Source of the DNA: an uncultured bacterium
GTDB taxonomy: Bacteria > Bipolaricaulota > Bipolaricaulia > UBA7950 > UBA9294
Length of the DNA stretch: 64,000 nucleotides
Direction of reading: 5' to 3'
Assembly: GCA_903857865.1 (NCBI GenBank)
Contig: CAIOGO010000013.1
Location: forward strand, 58,963-122,962
Part shown: positions 17,031 through 24,508 of the stretch, piece after piece
Numbering within the stretch: position 1 is the first letter of the stretch
Layout of the letters: each line of letters opens with the position of its first letter
Position numbers and translations under genes: made by a program
The notes under the pieces: generated by a model
What the model was told of the DNA's origin: nothing
Seen by the model: the letters and a program-made list of their open reading frames with translations, nothing else
Databases searched by the model: none

Positions 17031-17072
17031 CCGCCCCTTCGGTGCGGGGGGCAGGGCGCGGGGTCAGATCTT
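17031..17072. repeat. Second REP-like motif (GGGGTCAGATCTT)
   Basis: CCGCCCCTTCGGTGCGGGG-type imperfect palindrome, then GGGGTCAGATCTT at 17060-17072, the same tail as beside the transposase gene. This looks like a solitary REP unit. The following 17073-17268 shows only an imperfect stem (17230-17262) that could end the gene on the minus strand. Confidence 0.55.
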
Positions 17073-17268
17073 CACTTAACAGATGTCGGCAGATCAGTAA
17101 CCATCAGCAAAACGTCACACGTCCATCCTGACTCGTGACACGGCTCGCTCTCGCGCCGACACGGCCGTGCTGTGGCCCCACTCATCAGCCGTTGTGCGTT
17201 TCCCGAACAGATAGCCATCCCCGGGTGACTCTGACGCCGCTGAGCCGTTTCTCAGCGTCGCTCCTTGG

Positions 17269-17964
17269 CTAGACCCGCAGCTGACTCCCGGCGGGCACCT
17301 CGACGAACCGCTCGCCGTAGGCGTCGCGCAGGATTGCCGTCGCCCCGTCGCCGGTGCAGTGGCACGGCGCGATGCGAACGACGCCGAGACGGAGGAGCTG
17401 CTCAGCGACGTAGCGGACCTCGGCATCGTCGCGGCGGTAGAGGTGAAAGCCGCCGACGATGAGGGCAAGCGGCCGCTGGGCGAGCCTCGTTGCGAGGTCG
17501 GCGACTGTGGCGATGCCCGCATGAGCGCATCCCGTGATCAGGACAGGTCCCTCGGCGCCGTCAACGAGGAGGGCCTGCTCGCGGATCTTGCGGCCGAATT
17601 GGCCGGTCGACTTCACGCCAGGGCAGATCTGCTCGGAACGTCTGACCGCAATGACCTGGACACCGCTTCGGCGTTGGCCGGCAAAGCGGCGTGCAAGCGC
17701 CGCCGGAACGTACAAACGCAACCCCTTGCGCGTCACGGCGGACACGGCGCCGATGTGGTCGCAGTGCTCGTGGGAGAGCACGAGCGCGCCCAGCGTGCTC
17801 AGGTTGCAGCCGAGGGCGCGGGCGTTCTGCTCGAAGACGAGCTTGTCGGCACCGGTGTCGAACAGGACGGACTCGTCGCCCATGCTGACCCACGCGGAGA
17901 ACCCCCAGCCGGGACGTAGCTCCTTCTGGGCCCGGTTGTCGTAGAGAATCGAGATCGTTGCCAC
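17269..17964 (-). CDS. Metallo-beta-lactamase-fold hydrolase (DHPS-like subgroup)
   Basis: 231 residues. It has the zinc motif LSHEHCDHIGA, a FDTGA strand, TGCAHAGI and a late VGGFHLY/PCHCTG. This arrangement fits the subgroup annotated as dihydropterin-ribofuranosylaminobenzene 5'-phosphate synthase-like proteins in archaea and bacteria. The start is GTG at 17964 after GAGGAGG. There is no signal peptide. It stands alone; substrate not known. Confidence 0.85.
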   Translation of the reverse strand: MATISILYDNRAQKELRPGWGFSAWVSMGDESVLFDTGADKLVFEQNARALGCNLSTLGALVLSHEHCDHIGAVSAVTRKGLRLYVPAALARRFAGQRRSGVQVIAVRRSEQICPGVKSTGQFGRKIREQALLVDGAEGPVLITGCAHAGIATVADLATRLAQRPLALIVGGFHLYRRDDAEVRYVAEQLLRLGVVRIAPCHCTGDGATAILRDAYGERFVEVPAGSQLRV

Positions 17965-18069
17965 GGAACCTCCTCACTGGCCTGAAGCCTAGTCGGAGAC
18001 GGCAGCCGGAGCAACCATCCGCGGCCTTTTGGCTCGGCGTCCAAAGCACGTCGCGAACGGCCCTCACAC

Positions 18070-18152
18070 CCAACGAACCCAATGAACTCAATGGACCAGA
18101 CGAACTCAACGAACCCAGCAGACTCAACGAACTGAACGCACTCAACGGACTG
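18070..18152. repeat. Degenerate 9-bp repeat array (AACGAACTC-like)
   Basis: About nine imperfect units such as CCCAATGAA, CTCAATGGA, CTCAACGAA, CTGAACGCA and CTCAACGGA. On the plus strand they could encode an N-E-L/P-rich peptide, but no start or gene context supports translation. The same unit occurs at 14072-14116. Confidence 0.8.
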
Positions 18153-18306
18153 CTCGACGCGGAAGGCATTGCTCCTTCACATCCACACGAGCGGCCCTCT
18201 ATGATCGAAGCCGGTTCGGCTGCAGGATCGGACTCAGGTGGGCGTCGGTCGGAAGATGAGGTGAGTAGAGACGAGAACGGGAGAGAGACTCGCATCCATC
18301 GTTGCC

Positions 18307-19218
18307 TTGCTGCTGCCGGCATTCGTCGTGGCCGCTCAAGAAGCGCCGATGCAGTTGGAGGACGCGCTTGCGATCTTCCAAGGCGATCGCGTGGTCGTTG
18401 AGTACAGCAGCCAGGGACGCGCGCAGCTCGAGGCTGCGATTGACGCGCTGAAGGTTGCCCTGTGCGTTCCCGATAGCCTTGATGAGACAAGAGAGTCCGA
18501 AGTCAACGCGTTCCTCGTTGCCTGGGATCAGAGGGATCTGACCGTCAAGCTCTCGCAGGGCTACTTGACACTGGGTGTGATCTTCGCGAAGGGAGGGGAC
18601 GGCGAAGCGGATGCCTACCGGAAGGGGAAGCACTGGGGCCTCAAGAGCCTGCGGATGGATCCGGACTTCGCTCTGGTCGAGAAGCGAGATGGCTTCCTCA
18701 ACGCGGTGGGGCAAGAGACGGACGTGCCCTCCCTCTACTGGGCGTGCATGAATTGGCTGAGCCTCGCCAACTTCGACCGACTGGCGGCGGTGTCTTCCGG
18801 CGTTGTGAAGAAGACCATCGCCATGTTCGAGCGAGTCCTGGAGCTCGACGAGACGTATGACTGCTACGGCGCCTACCGCGTCCTCGGTAGCATCTGGGGA
18901 GCCCTCCCTTGGTTGCCTTTCGGTACGTACCGAAGGGATCTGGAACGGGCACGAACGTACCTCTGCCACGTGGTCGATGATCCGCAACTCTGCGGGGATC
19001 CCCGGCCGTGGCCTATCGATCCTGCGTGCACGGAGTACCTGGGGAATCGGCGCGTTCTCGCGGAGTACTACCTGATGGAGAAGGGCCTACGGGCGGAGGC
19101 GGCGCAGGTCCTGCAGAGCGTCCTCGATGCGCCGGTCGGCGACACCTACCCACTGTTCAACGCCCGAGCCCAGGACGACGCACGACGGCTCCTTGAGGAA
19201 GCCCGCAAGCACCTCTAG
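18307..19218 (+). CDS. TatT-like TPR lipoprotein/periplasmic protein
   Basis: About 303 residues from a TTG at 18307. Helical repeats, the DVPSLYWACMNW motif, MFERVLELDETYDCYGAYRVLGSIWGALP and ERARTYL fit the TatT family, periplasmic TPR proteins associated with TRAP transporters. A hydrophobic signal segment (ASIVALLLPAFVVAAQ) begins upstream of the TTG in the same frame, but no ATG, GTG or TTG lies in frame before it. A GTG at 18261 is one base out of frame, so a single-base error or lesion near the start is possible. A paralogue lies at 35794. No TRAP transporter genes are in the window. Confidence 0.7.
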   Translation: MLLPAFVVAAQEAPMQLEDALAIFQGDRVVVEYSSQGRAQLEAAIDALKVALCVPDSLDETRESEVNAFLVAWDQRDLTVKLSQGYLTLGVIFAKGGDGEADAYRKGKHWGLKSLRMDPDFALVEKRDGFLNAVGQETDVPSLYWACMNWLSLANFDRLAAVSSGVVKKTIAMFERVLELDETYDCYGAYRVLGSIWGALPWLPFGTYRRDLERARTYLCHVVDDPQLCGDPRPWPIDPACTEYLGNRRVLAEYYLMEKGLRAEAAQVLQSVLDAPVGDTYPLFNARAQDDARRLLEEARKHL

Positions 19219-19221
19219 GCG

Positions 19222-19287
19222 GCTGCCGGCCACAAGGAGATGGCCGGCAGCTAGAGAGAATGGCTGGTCTGGAGCTTGCCATTCTCT
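19222..19287. repeat. Two perfect modular hairpins
   Basis: GCTGCCGGCC (19222-19231 with 19242-19251) and AGAGAATGGC (19255-19264 with 19278-19287), joined by TAG. They belong to the same classes as 13975 and 14016. The TatT-like stop TAG (19216-19218) immediately precedes them. From 19288 to 19539 I see no gene or clear signal. Confidence 0.85.
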
Positions 19288-19539
19288 TGGCGGATCTCGC
19301 CGAACGCTCGACGAGAACGACGATCCGAAGCACAACTACTCGCACGAGCAACTCGTTACCTTGCTTGATAGGCACATCGCGGGACGAGAGAAGAGCAGTA
19401 GTCAGGCAACCGGCGAGCGCTGGAGCAGGCACTCTACGTTCGTCCCGGGATCAACAGCTTTGTAGCGATACGGTCTTGTCGGGGACGCGGTACTTGCGGG
19501 GCGATAGCCCGTACGGGGATGTCCTATTCAACCTATGGT

Positions 19540-19590
19540 CTACTCTCCGATGATCTTGACGAGCACGCGCTTCTTGCGGCGGGGGTCGAA
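19540..19590 (-). pseudogene. Detached yjbQ 3' end, diverged copy
   Basis: Encodes FDPRRKKRVLVKIIGE and a stop, the conserved C-terminus of YjbQ proteins. It differs from the nearer copy (19635-19685) at about 14 of 51 bases, mostly synonymous, so it is not a recent duplicate. It may be the remnant of a second yjbQ-like gene. Confidence 0.7.
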
Positions 19591-19592
19591 GA

Positions 19593-19627
19593 GGCGAGCG
19601 CGCCAAGGTCCTGAGTGCGCGCTCGCC
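19593..19627. repeat. 11-bp perfect hairpin between two yjbQ ends
   Basis: GGCGAGCGCGC (19593-19603) pairs perfectly with GCGCGCTCGCC (19617-19627), loop of 13 bases. It separates the two copies of the YjbQ C-terminal coding segment. Confidence 0.8.
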
Positions 19628-19634
19628 CTTCGTC

Positions 19635-19685
19635 TTAGTCTCCGATAATCTTGATCAAGACGCGCTTTCTACGTCGACCGTCGAA
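19635..19685 (-). pseudogene. Missing 3' end of yjbQ, cut off by a hairpin insertion
   Basis: Encodes FDGRRRKRVLIKIIGD and a stop, in the same reading frame as the yjbQ gene at 19713-20102. It is separated from it by an insertion with an in-frame TGA. In normal YjbQ proteins this segment follows GPWEQ after about four residues. Confidence 0.8.
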
Positions 19686-19701
19686 CGGACCAGTAAGGGC
19701 A

Positions 19702-19747
19702 GGAGAACAAGCTCAGCCCGTTCTCCCCAGCTGCTCCGCAGAGCAGC
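19702..19747. repeat. Hairpin pair inserted in yjbQ
   Basis: GGAGAAC (19702-19708) with GTTCTCC (19720-19726), and GCTGCTC with loop CGCA (19730-19736 with 19741-19747). These are the same two classes, in the same order, as at 11395-11438. About 48 bases are inserted between the GPWEQ codons and the native YjbQ end. Confidence 0.85.
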
Positions 19748-20102
19748 CTTGCTCCCACGGGCCGAGGTCGAGACTGCCATCGGTGATCGCGAGCACAACC
19801 TCGCGGCCCATGATCTGGCGCTTCAGGTGCGCGTCGGCGTTGTCCTCGCCGGTGCGGTTGTGCTCGTAGACGCTCGTCGGCTCGTGCGGCGCGAGCTTCT
19901 CGAGCCAACGTTCGAAGTCGGCGTGCAGGCCGCCTTCGTCGTCGTTCACGAACACACTCGACGTGATGTGCATGGCGTTCACGAGGCAGAGGCCCTCGCG
20001 GATCCCGCTCTTCTCGACGGCGGACGCCACTCGGCCCGTGATGTTCACAAACGCGCGGCGGTGAGGGACGTTGAACCAGAGCTCTTCTCGGTAACTTCGC
20101 AT
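19713..20102 (-). CDS. yjbQ: YjbQ family (UPF0047) protein, C-terminally truncated
   Basis: 129 residues as it stands. The N-terminus and core ([59 protein letters not shown]) are typical of YjbQ, called a secondary thiamine-phosphate synthase. After GPWEQ the normal IFYGEFDG...KIIGE ending is replaced by [11 protein letters not shown] and a TGA, all encoded by the hairpin pair. The native ending lies in frame 26 codons on. The conserved last strand is lost, so activity is doubtful unless the TGA is read through. Confidence 0.85.
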   Translation of the reverse strand: MRSYREELWFNVPHRRAFVNITGRVASAVEKSGIREGLCLVNAMHITSSVFVNDDEGGLHADFERWLEKLAPHEPTSVYEHNRTGEDNADAHLKRQIMGREVVLAITDGSLDLGPWEQGCSAEQLGRTG

Positions 20103-20123
20103 GATTCCCCATTCCCAAGCACG

Positions 20124-20261
20124 CCCAACAGCCCCGGGTTTCAGGCTGTTGGGTTCTAGCTGTCGGAGGCCGCTGGACTCCTATCCAACGGCCTCCGACA
20201 GCCGCTGGCCTCTAGCCGTCGCGGGCCGTTGGGCTGTGGCCCAACAGCTAGGGCCCGACGG
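20124..20261. repeat. Chain of three hairpins (modular element)
   Basis: CCCAACAGCC (20124-20133 with 20144-20153), the 14-bp GCTGTCGGAGGCCG (20159-20172 with 20189-20202), and a nested structure at 20215-20261 with inner GTTGGGC/GCCCAAC and outer CCGTCG/CGACGG. CTA precedes the second and third stems. The stop codon of the CsgG-like gene (20248-20250, within GCTAGG) is inside the last hairpin. Confidence 0.8.
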
Positions 20262-21213
20262 TGAACGGCGCGTCGAACGCCGGGCTGCCGGCGATCGACC
20301 CCGTGACGTGGTAGCGCCCGGGCGCGCGGCCGGCCAGATCCCACGTGTAGAGTTGCCACTCGCCATTCGAGACGACGTCCTGCGTCTGATCGAGGACGTT
20401 GCCGCTCGGGTCGATCCACTGGATGTCGAACGAGTCGCCGTTTCGCACGCGGACGAAGTGCACGATGAGTTGGGCGTCGTCGCTCGCCGAGAAGCGAACC
20501 GTCTCGTTCTTGCCCACGTAGCCGCCGCCCTTCGTCTTGACGCTCTCGTACAGGCCATAGCGGAGCTCGCGCGTGTACGTCGACGTGAGGTGCGAGGCGA
20601 CCTGGTCGGAGATCTCGTCGGCTGCCGAGACGATGAGGGAATCGAAGCTGCCGAACGAGACGCCTTGGCGAAGCGTCGTCTCGCTAGATCCCGTCGTGTC
20701 CGTCGACTGCTCGATCCTGCCCGTGCGCGCGTCGATGACTTCGACTTGGGCGAGCACGCGGACGGAGTACTTCTCTGCGGCAACTGCCTCGGCGCAGACC
20801 CCATCCTGCCATCGGACGCACAGGGTCGTCGGCTCGGACAGGGTGTCGACGGCGTACACCGTGCCGGTGACGAGCTTACTCACGCCGGTCAGCGTCCCGA
20901 TCTCGACTGCCGTCGTGGCGTCGATGATGCCGCTTGTGCCGAGGGCGCGCTCCATGAGGAGGGCGTCCAACTGGGCGCGCGAGAACACGTTGATGCCTGG
21001 CTCGCCGACCAGCCGCGATTCGACCCGCCCGCGCAGCGTTTCTTCCGCGCCGCGCCAGCTCGAGCTGTTGCGGAACGCGAGCACCGCGACATCGAGGCGC
21101 TCGGTGGCGATGACGGCCCGCTCCGCGGGTTCGGGGATGACTAGCAGCAAGATGCCGATCACCAGGATGACGCCGATAACGATGGCGATCACGATACCGC
21201 TCTGCTCGTTCAT
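20248..21213 (-). CDS. CsgG-like membrane-anchored protein
   Basis: 321 residues. An N-terminal transmembrane anchor (IVIAIVIGVILVIGILLLVI) is followed by a CsgG-like domain: VAVLAFRNSS, LGTSGIIDATTAVEIGTLTGVSKLVTGTVY and a V..RVLAQVEVIDARTG strand. The last 90 residues form a beta-rich domain (VRFSASDDAQLIVHFVRV...WQLYTWDLAGRAPGRYHV) resembling a pre-peptidase C-like sandwich. ATG 21213 is chosen because GGAGGTGG precedes it. It probably acts at the outer face of the cytoplasmic membrane. The stop lies in the hairpin chain. Confidence 0.65.
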   Translation of the reverse strand: MNEQSGIVIAIVIGVILVIGILLLVIPEPAERAVIATERLDVAVLAFRNSSSWRGAEETLRGRVESRLVGEPGINVFSRAQLDALLMERALGTSGIIDATTAVEIGTLTGVSKLVTGTVYAVDTLSEPTTLCVRWQDGVCAEAVAAEKYSVRVLAQVEVIDARTGRIEQSTDTTGSSETTLRQGVSFGSFDSLIVSAADEISDQVASHLTSTYTRELRYGLYESVKTKGGGYVGKNETVRFSASDDAQLIVHFVRVRNGDSFDIQWIDPSGNVLDQTQDVVSNGEWQLYTWDLAGRAPGRYHVTGSIAGSPAFDAPFTVGP

Positions 21214-21284
21214 GGGAACTCCACCTCCGTACGTTGCCCGTCCAGACACCTACGGTAGTGCGGAGGGCGAATCGAATCAAGCGC

Positions 21285-22157
21285 CTACGATGGGAGTCCT
21301 CGTTGCGCGATGTGAGCTCGTGCCTCGTCACAGGCACGGCGGTTGGCGCAAGAGAGGTCGTCGCCGCTCAGGAGCGAGACGATGAACGTTGCGGCGAAGG
21401 CGTCGCCGGCTCCGGTCGGGGCGACGTCGAGCACCTCGCTCGCGCTGTGGCGATCCCGTTTCCTCCCTTGCCAGGCGAGCGCACCCTCGGCGCCGAGCGT
21501 GAGCGCGCCGGCGGCGTGGCGGCGAGCGAGTGCATCAACGATGCCGTCGTCCCTATTGGACCCGGTGAGGCATCGGCCCTCGTCGCGGTTCAGGAACAGG
21601 TGCGAGACTCCGGCGAGCTCCTGACGGAAGCGCTCGACACCGTGCGAGCGCACGAGATTCGCGGGAGGCAGGTTGAGCGACACTGTCGCTCTAGAGGCCT
21701 GCGCCAGCGCGATGGCGCGTCGCGCAGCGGCCGCCTGACCCGCGGAGAGGAACGCGTAGCCTGAGACATGGAGATGGTCGAGGTCCACGAACAGCGCGGG
21801 GGTGACGTCGCTCTCGTCCAGGGCGTCGTTCGCGCCGCGCGAGCAGATCATCGAGCGGTCGTGCCCGCGGTGCAGCGCGACGACGACGCCCGACGGCGTC
21901 TCGCTTCGCCGCAGATGCGTCTCGACGCCGCTTGTCCTGAGGTCCCGTTCGAGGAGGTCGCCGACGGGGTCGGCTCCCACGGAGCCGAGGAAGGCGACGT
22001 GTGCACCGAGTCGCGACGCGACGCGGGCGAATGTGCCTGCCGAACCTCCCGGCACGGTGCGCACCGCGGCGCGCACTTCCTGCCCGGCGGCAATCTCGGT
22101 CGGCTCCACGGCATGAACGTCGAGGTTGAGGTCCCCGAGGACGAGGAGCCGAATCAT
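21285..22157 (-). CDS. PfkB/ribokinase-family carbohydrate kinase
   Basis: 290 residues. GDLNLDVH at the start, VPGGSAGTFARVASRLGAHVAFLGSVGADPVGDLL, and the C-terminal DVAPTGAGDAFAATFI with the catalytic Asp and anion hole. Substrate cannot be told; ribokinase, sugar and nucleoside kinases share this pattern. The start overlaps the stop of the BtpA-like gene (ATGA, 22154-22157), so they form one operon, and a sugar- or nucleoside-related pathway is likely. Confidence 0.9.
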   Translation of the reverse strand: MIRLLVLGDLNLDVHAVEPTEIAAGQEVRAAVRTVPGGSAGTFARVASRLGAHVAFLGSVGADPVGDLLERDLRTSGVETHLRRSETPSGVVVALHRGHDRSMICSRGANDALDESDVTPALFVDLDHLHVSGYAFLSAGQAAAARRAIALAQASRATVSLNLPPANLVRSHGVERFRQELAGVSHLFLNRDEGRCLTGSNRDDGIVDALARRHAAGALTLGAEGALAWQGRKRDRHSASEVLDVAPTGAGDAFAATFIVSLLSGDDLSCANRRACDEARAHIAQRGLPS

Positions 22158-22939
22158 GAGACGTTGCGCAACGCCGCGATCGCGTCGGCCAGCGTCCTCA
22201 CGCGGCGGGCGTCGACGGGAGCGTCGACGCGGCCGCCTTCCTTGAGCGACGTCCCGACGATGAACCCGTCGGCTTGGCGGTACGCGGAAACGCTCTGCGC
22301 GCCCACACCGCTTCCGACGAACACGGGGAGGCGCGTCAGGCGCTTGGCAGCCTCCAGGTCGGCCGCGTTCATGTGGAAGCCGGTTCCCATGCCGGTGAGG
22401 ATGAGCGCGTCAGGTCGATTGCGATCGACGTCGACGACCGCCTGTTCGAGTTGCGTCAAGTGCGCGGCGTGCTTCACGTGCACGTCGGCGAGGATCTCGA
22501 CCTCCGCTCCGAGGTCGCGGCGCAGGCGGTGAAGCTCGCGCGCCTGCCCTTCGATCACACCCTGGTCGGTAAACGCCACGCCGGCGAACACGTTGACGCG
22601 GACGAAGGCCGCGCCCGTGGCGGCGGCGATCGCCAGCGCCGCCAGCCCGTCGTTGCGCAGGACGTTCACGCCGAGCGGCACTCGCGCCTTGTCCACGAGG
22701 CGTTGGACGATGACGGCCATCATCGCGGCTGTCTCGGTGGGTGCCACCTTGGCGAAGGGTACGTCGCCGAAGTTCTCGACGAGGACGGCATCGACGCCTC
22801 CCTTCTCGAGGGCCTCGAGGTCACGCAACGCCGCGTCGAGAATCGGCCTCGCGCCTCGCCTCGCGTAGTCCGCGCTGCCGGCCAGCGGGGCGAGGTGGAT
22901 CATCCCAACGAACGGCTTCGAGGTCGAAAGCAGCTTCAT
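22154..22939 (-). CDS. BtpA/SgcQ family TIM-barrel protein
   Basis: 261 residues. FVGMIHLAPLAGS near the start, GGVDAVLVENFGDVPF, PLGVNVLRND, and the late GTGFHMNAADLEAAKRL / VFVGSGVGAQSV segments are the BtpA/SgcQ signature. BtpA is needed for photosystem I accumulation in cyanobacteria; SgcQ belongs to sugar catabolism operons. The coupled PfkB kinase supports a sugar-related role here. No known cofactor motif. Confidence 0.88.
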   Translation of the reverse strand: MKLLSTSKPFVGMIHLAPLAGSADYARRGARPILDAALRDLEALEKGGVDAVLVENFGDVPFAKVAPTETAAMMAVIVQRLVDKARVPLGVNVLRNDGLAALAIAAATGAAFVRVNVFAGVAFTDQGVIEGQARELHRLRRDLGAEVEILADVHVKHAAHLTQLEQAVVDVDRNRPDALILTGMGTGFHMNAADLEAAKRLTRLPVFVGSGVGAQSVSAYRQADGFIVGTSLKEGGRVDAPVDARRVRTLADAIAALRNVS

Positions 22940-22993
22940 GGTGGGCGACTATACGCCCGTCCCGCAGCGGCGAGCAACTGCGGGCGGAGGTCT

Positions 22994-23548
22994 ATGTCGA
23001 GCGCTCCGAGAATCCTCTCTGTCGACGAGATGCCCTGGGTCAGGGGGCTCCGCGTTCCCAAGGACTTCTACGTTGTGCTCGAGGCCCCGGCGAGGTTGGC
23101 CGGGATGGCGTATCCGCGACCCGGCACGCCGTGGCACGCGCTCGCCGACCTCGGACTTCGCCATGTCGTCTGCCTGACGCACCGGGTTGCACCTTACGAC
23201 CCATCGCCCCTGTCGTTTCTGTGCGCCGTGGACCTCCAGGACCTCTACGGCGGTGTTGCCCCCCTCCGTCCCGACGAGGAGCGAAGGGAGATCGAGGCGG
23301 CGATTTCGCCGATCCTTGCGGCGCTCGGGAGAGGGGAGGGCGTCGTCGTTCACTGCGAGGGTGGTACAGGGCGGACGGGCACTGTCCTCGCCGCGGTGCT
23401 GACGGATCTGGGGAGCAGTCTTCCCGACGTGGTCAGCGCGCTTGGCGACATCCACCGCGCCCGCGGGACGTCGTGGCCGGAGTCGCCGTGGCAGCGCGAA
23501 TTCCTCGAGCGCCGATGCGCGCGCTCGGCACCTACAGCCAAGGCGTGA
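22994..23548 (+). CDS. Dual-specificity-like protein phosphatase
   Basis: 184 residues. VHCEGGTGRTG is the HCx5R active-site loop of cysteine phosphatases. An aspartate for acid catalysis may be in FLCAVDLQDLYGG. The N-terminal GMAYPRPGTPW...LADLGLRHVVCLT fits the atypical dual-specificity group. ATG 22994 has GGAGG eight bases before. It is transcribed away from the BtpA-like gene. Its 3' end overlaps by 17 bp, tail to tail, the PKD-thioredoxin gene. Confidence 0.85.
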   Translation: MSSAPRILSVDEMPWVRGLRVPKDFYVVLEAPARLAGMAYPRPGTPWHALADLGLRHVVCLTHRVAPYDPSPLSFLCAVDLQDLYGGVAPLRPDEERREIEAAISPILAALGRGEGVVVHCEGGTGRTGTVLAAVLTDLGSSLPDVVSALGDIHRARGTSWPESPWQREFLERRCARSAPTAKA

Positions 23549-24299
23549 TGTGGCGGTCGCGAATCCTGATGGGATGGTCCTCGTAGCGCACGATGCCCTG
23601 CCGATCGATGACGAATACGCGCGGTATGAGCTCGACTCCGTAGAGGTTGCGCGCCGTCTCGCCCGCGTCGAAGAGCCCGACGAAGTCGTCGTATCCCTGG
23701 CCGACGAGCACGTCGAGCGCCGCCTCGGCGGAGACGTCCTCGCTCACGAGGACGACCAGGACGCCGTCGTCGGCGAACCTCGCTCGCAAGGCCTCCATCG
23801 CGGGCATCGACGATCGGCACGCGGAGCAGGTGCTTCTCCAGAATTCGAGGAGGATAACGTGGCCGCGGAAGCTTGAGAGGGACAGCGTCTCGCCCGTTCT
23901 CACGTCCGCGAGCGCGATCTCCGGGGCGCGGTTGCCCATCTCGGTGCCCACCGGCGGTGGGACATCCGACGCCGCGACGTCGACCATGCGCATGGTCTCG
24001 GCCTGCTTGCCGCGATCGTCAACCACCGTAAGGGTTACGGAGAATGTGCCGACACTCGTGAACGTGTGCGTCGGTGAGACGCCATCGCCCATGGATCCGT
24101 CTCCGAAATTCCAGGTGTACGACGCAATCGCTCCATCCGAATCCGCGGAGACCATGGCGTCGAAGAAGACGGACAACGGGATTGTCCCCGACGCCGGCGA
24201 CCGGGTGAACGACGCCGTCGGCGGCGCGTTCGATTCCAGGCAACCGCCGGCCAAGAGCAGCGCGAGTCCGATGATCGATAGAAGAACGGTCTTCCTCAT
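23532..24299 (-). CDS. PKD domain-TlpA-like thioredoxin lipoprotein
   Basis: 255 residues. A lipoprotein signal (LLLAGGCLES) is followed by one PKD domain (about 30-115: PPTASFTRSPASGTIPLSVFFDA...YTWNFGDGS...HTF). A TlpA/AhpC-like thioredoxin domain comes next, with FWRSTCSACRSSMP (CxxC) and the LIPRVFVIDRQGIVRY cis-Pro region. The start is ATG 24299, after AGGACG. It is anchored outside the cytoplasm and likely a disulfide reductase or oxidase. A paralogue with the same architecture lies at 26792. The PKD-thioredoxin order is unusual. Confidence 0.85.
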   Translation of the reverse strand: MRKTVLLSIIGLALLLAGGCLESNAPPTASFTRSPASGTIPLSVFFDAMVSADSDGAIASYTWNFGDGSMGDGVSPTHTFTSVGTFSVTLTVVDDRGKQAETMRMVDVAASDVPPPVGTEMGNRAPEIALADVRTGETLSLSSFRGHVILLEFWRSTCSACRSSMPAMEALRARFADDGVLVVLVSEDVSAEAALDVLVGQGYDDFVGLFDAGETARNLYGVELIPRVFVIDRQGIVRYEDHPIRIRDRHITPWL

Positions 24300-24318
24300 A
24301 CACGTCCTAGAAAGTGTT

Positions 24319-24338
24319 GAGGCTCCTTTCGGAGCCTC
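24319..24338 (-). terminator. Hairpin between inhibitor and PKD-thioredoxin genes
   Basis: A perfect 8-bp stem GAGGCTCC with loop GAAA on the minus strand, followed by AACACTTTCT. It could end transcription from the chagasin-like gene or act as a leader hairpin of the gene starting at 24299. Confidence 0.45.
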
Positions 24339-24508
24339 CCACCTGCTCTTGCGTCCCCTCTCGTACATCGACACCGTAGGCTCCTCCTGTCAACGCTCAG
24401 TGGGGACCGTGTGAAGGCTTTGTGAAGACGACCCGCACAAGGACACGGCTGCCGTGAGGCTGCGCCGCTCTTGGCCGCAGGACTCGAATCACCCGTCTGT
24501 TCGGCGTG

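Noticed and set aside
18070..18152. Repeat-protein gene (NELN repeats)
   Set aside because: The in-frame translation has no ribosome site or start near it, and both frames flanking it are noise.
19219..19539. Gene after the TatT-like protein
   Set aside because: Frames of up to about 110 codons exist, but none has a ribosome site, family match or plausible composition.
19713..19720. TGA in yjbQ as a recoded codon
   Set aside because: TGA ends many intact genes in the window (for example aclB and recA), and the codon lies in inserted hairpin sequence, so readthrough is unnecessary to explain it.
24375..24508. tRNA-like sequence
   Set aside because: A few arms can be drawn, but no T-arm GGTTCGAATCC-type motif and no consistent cloverleaf.
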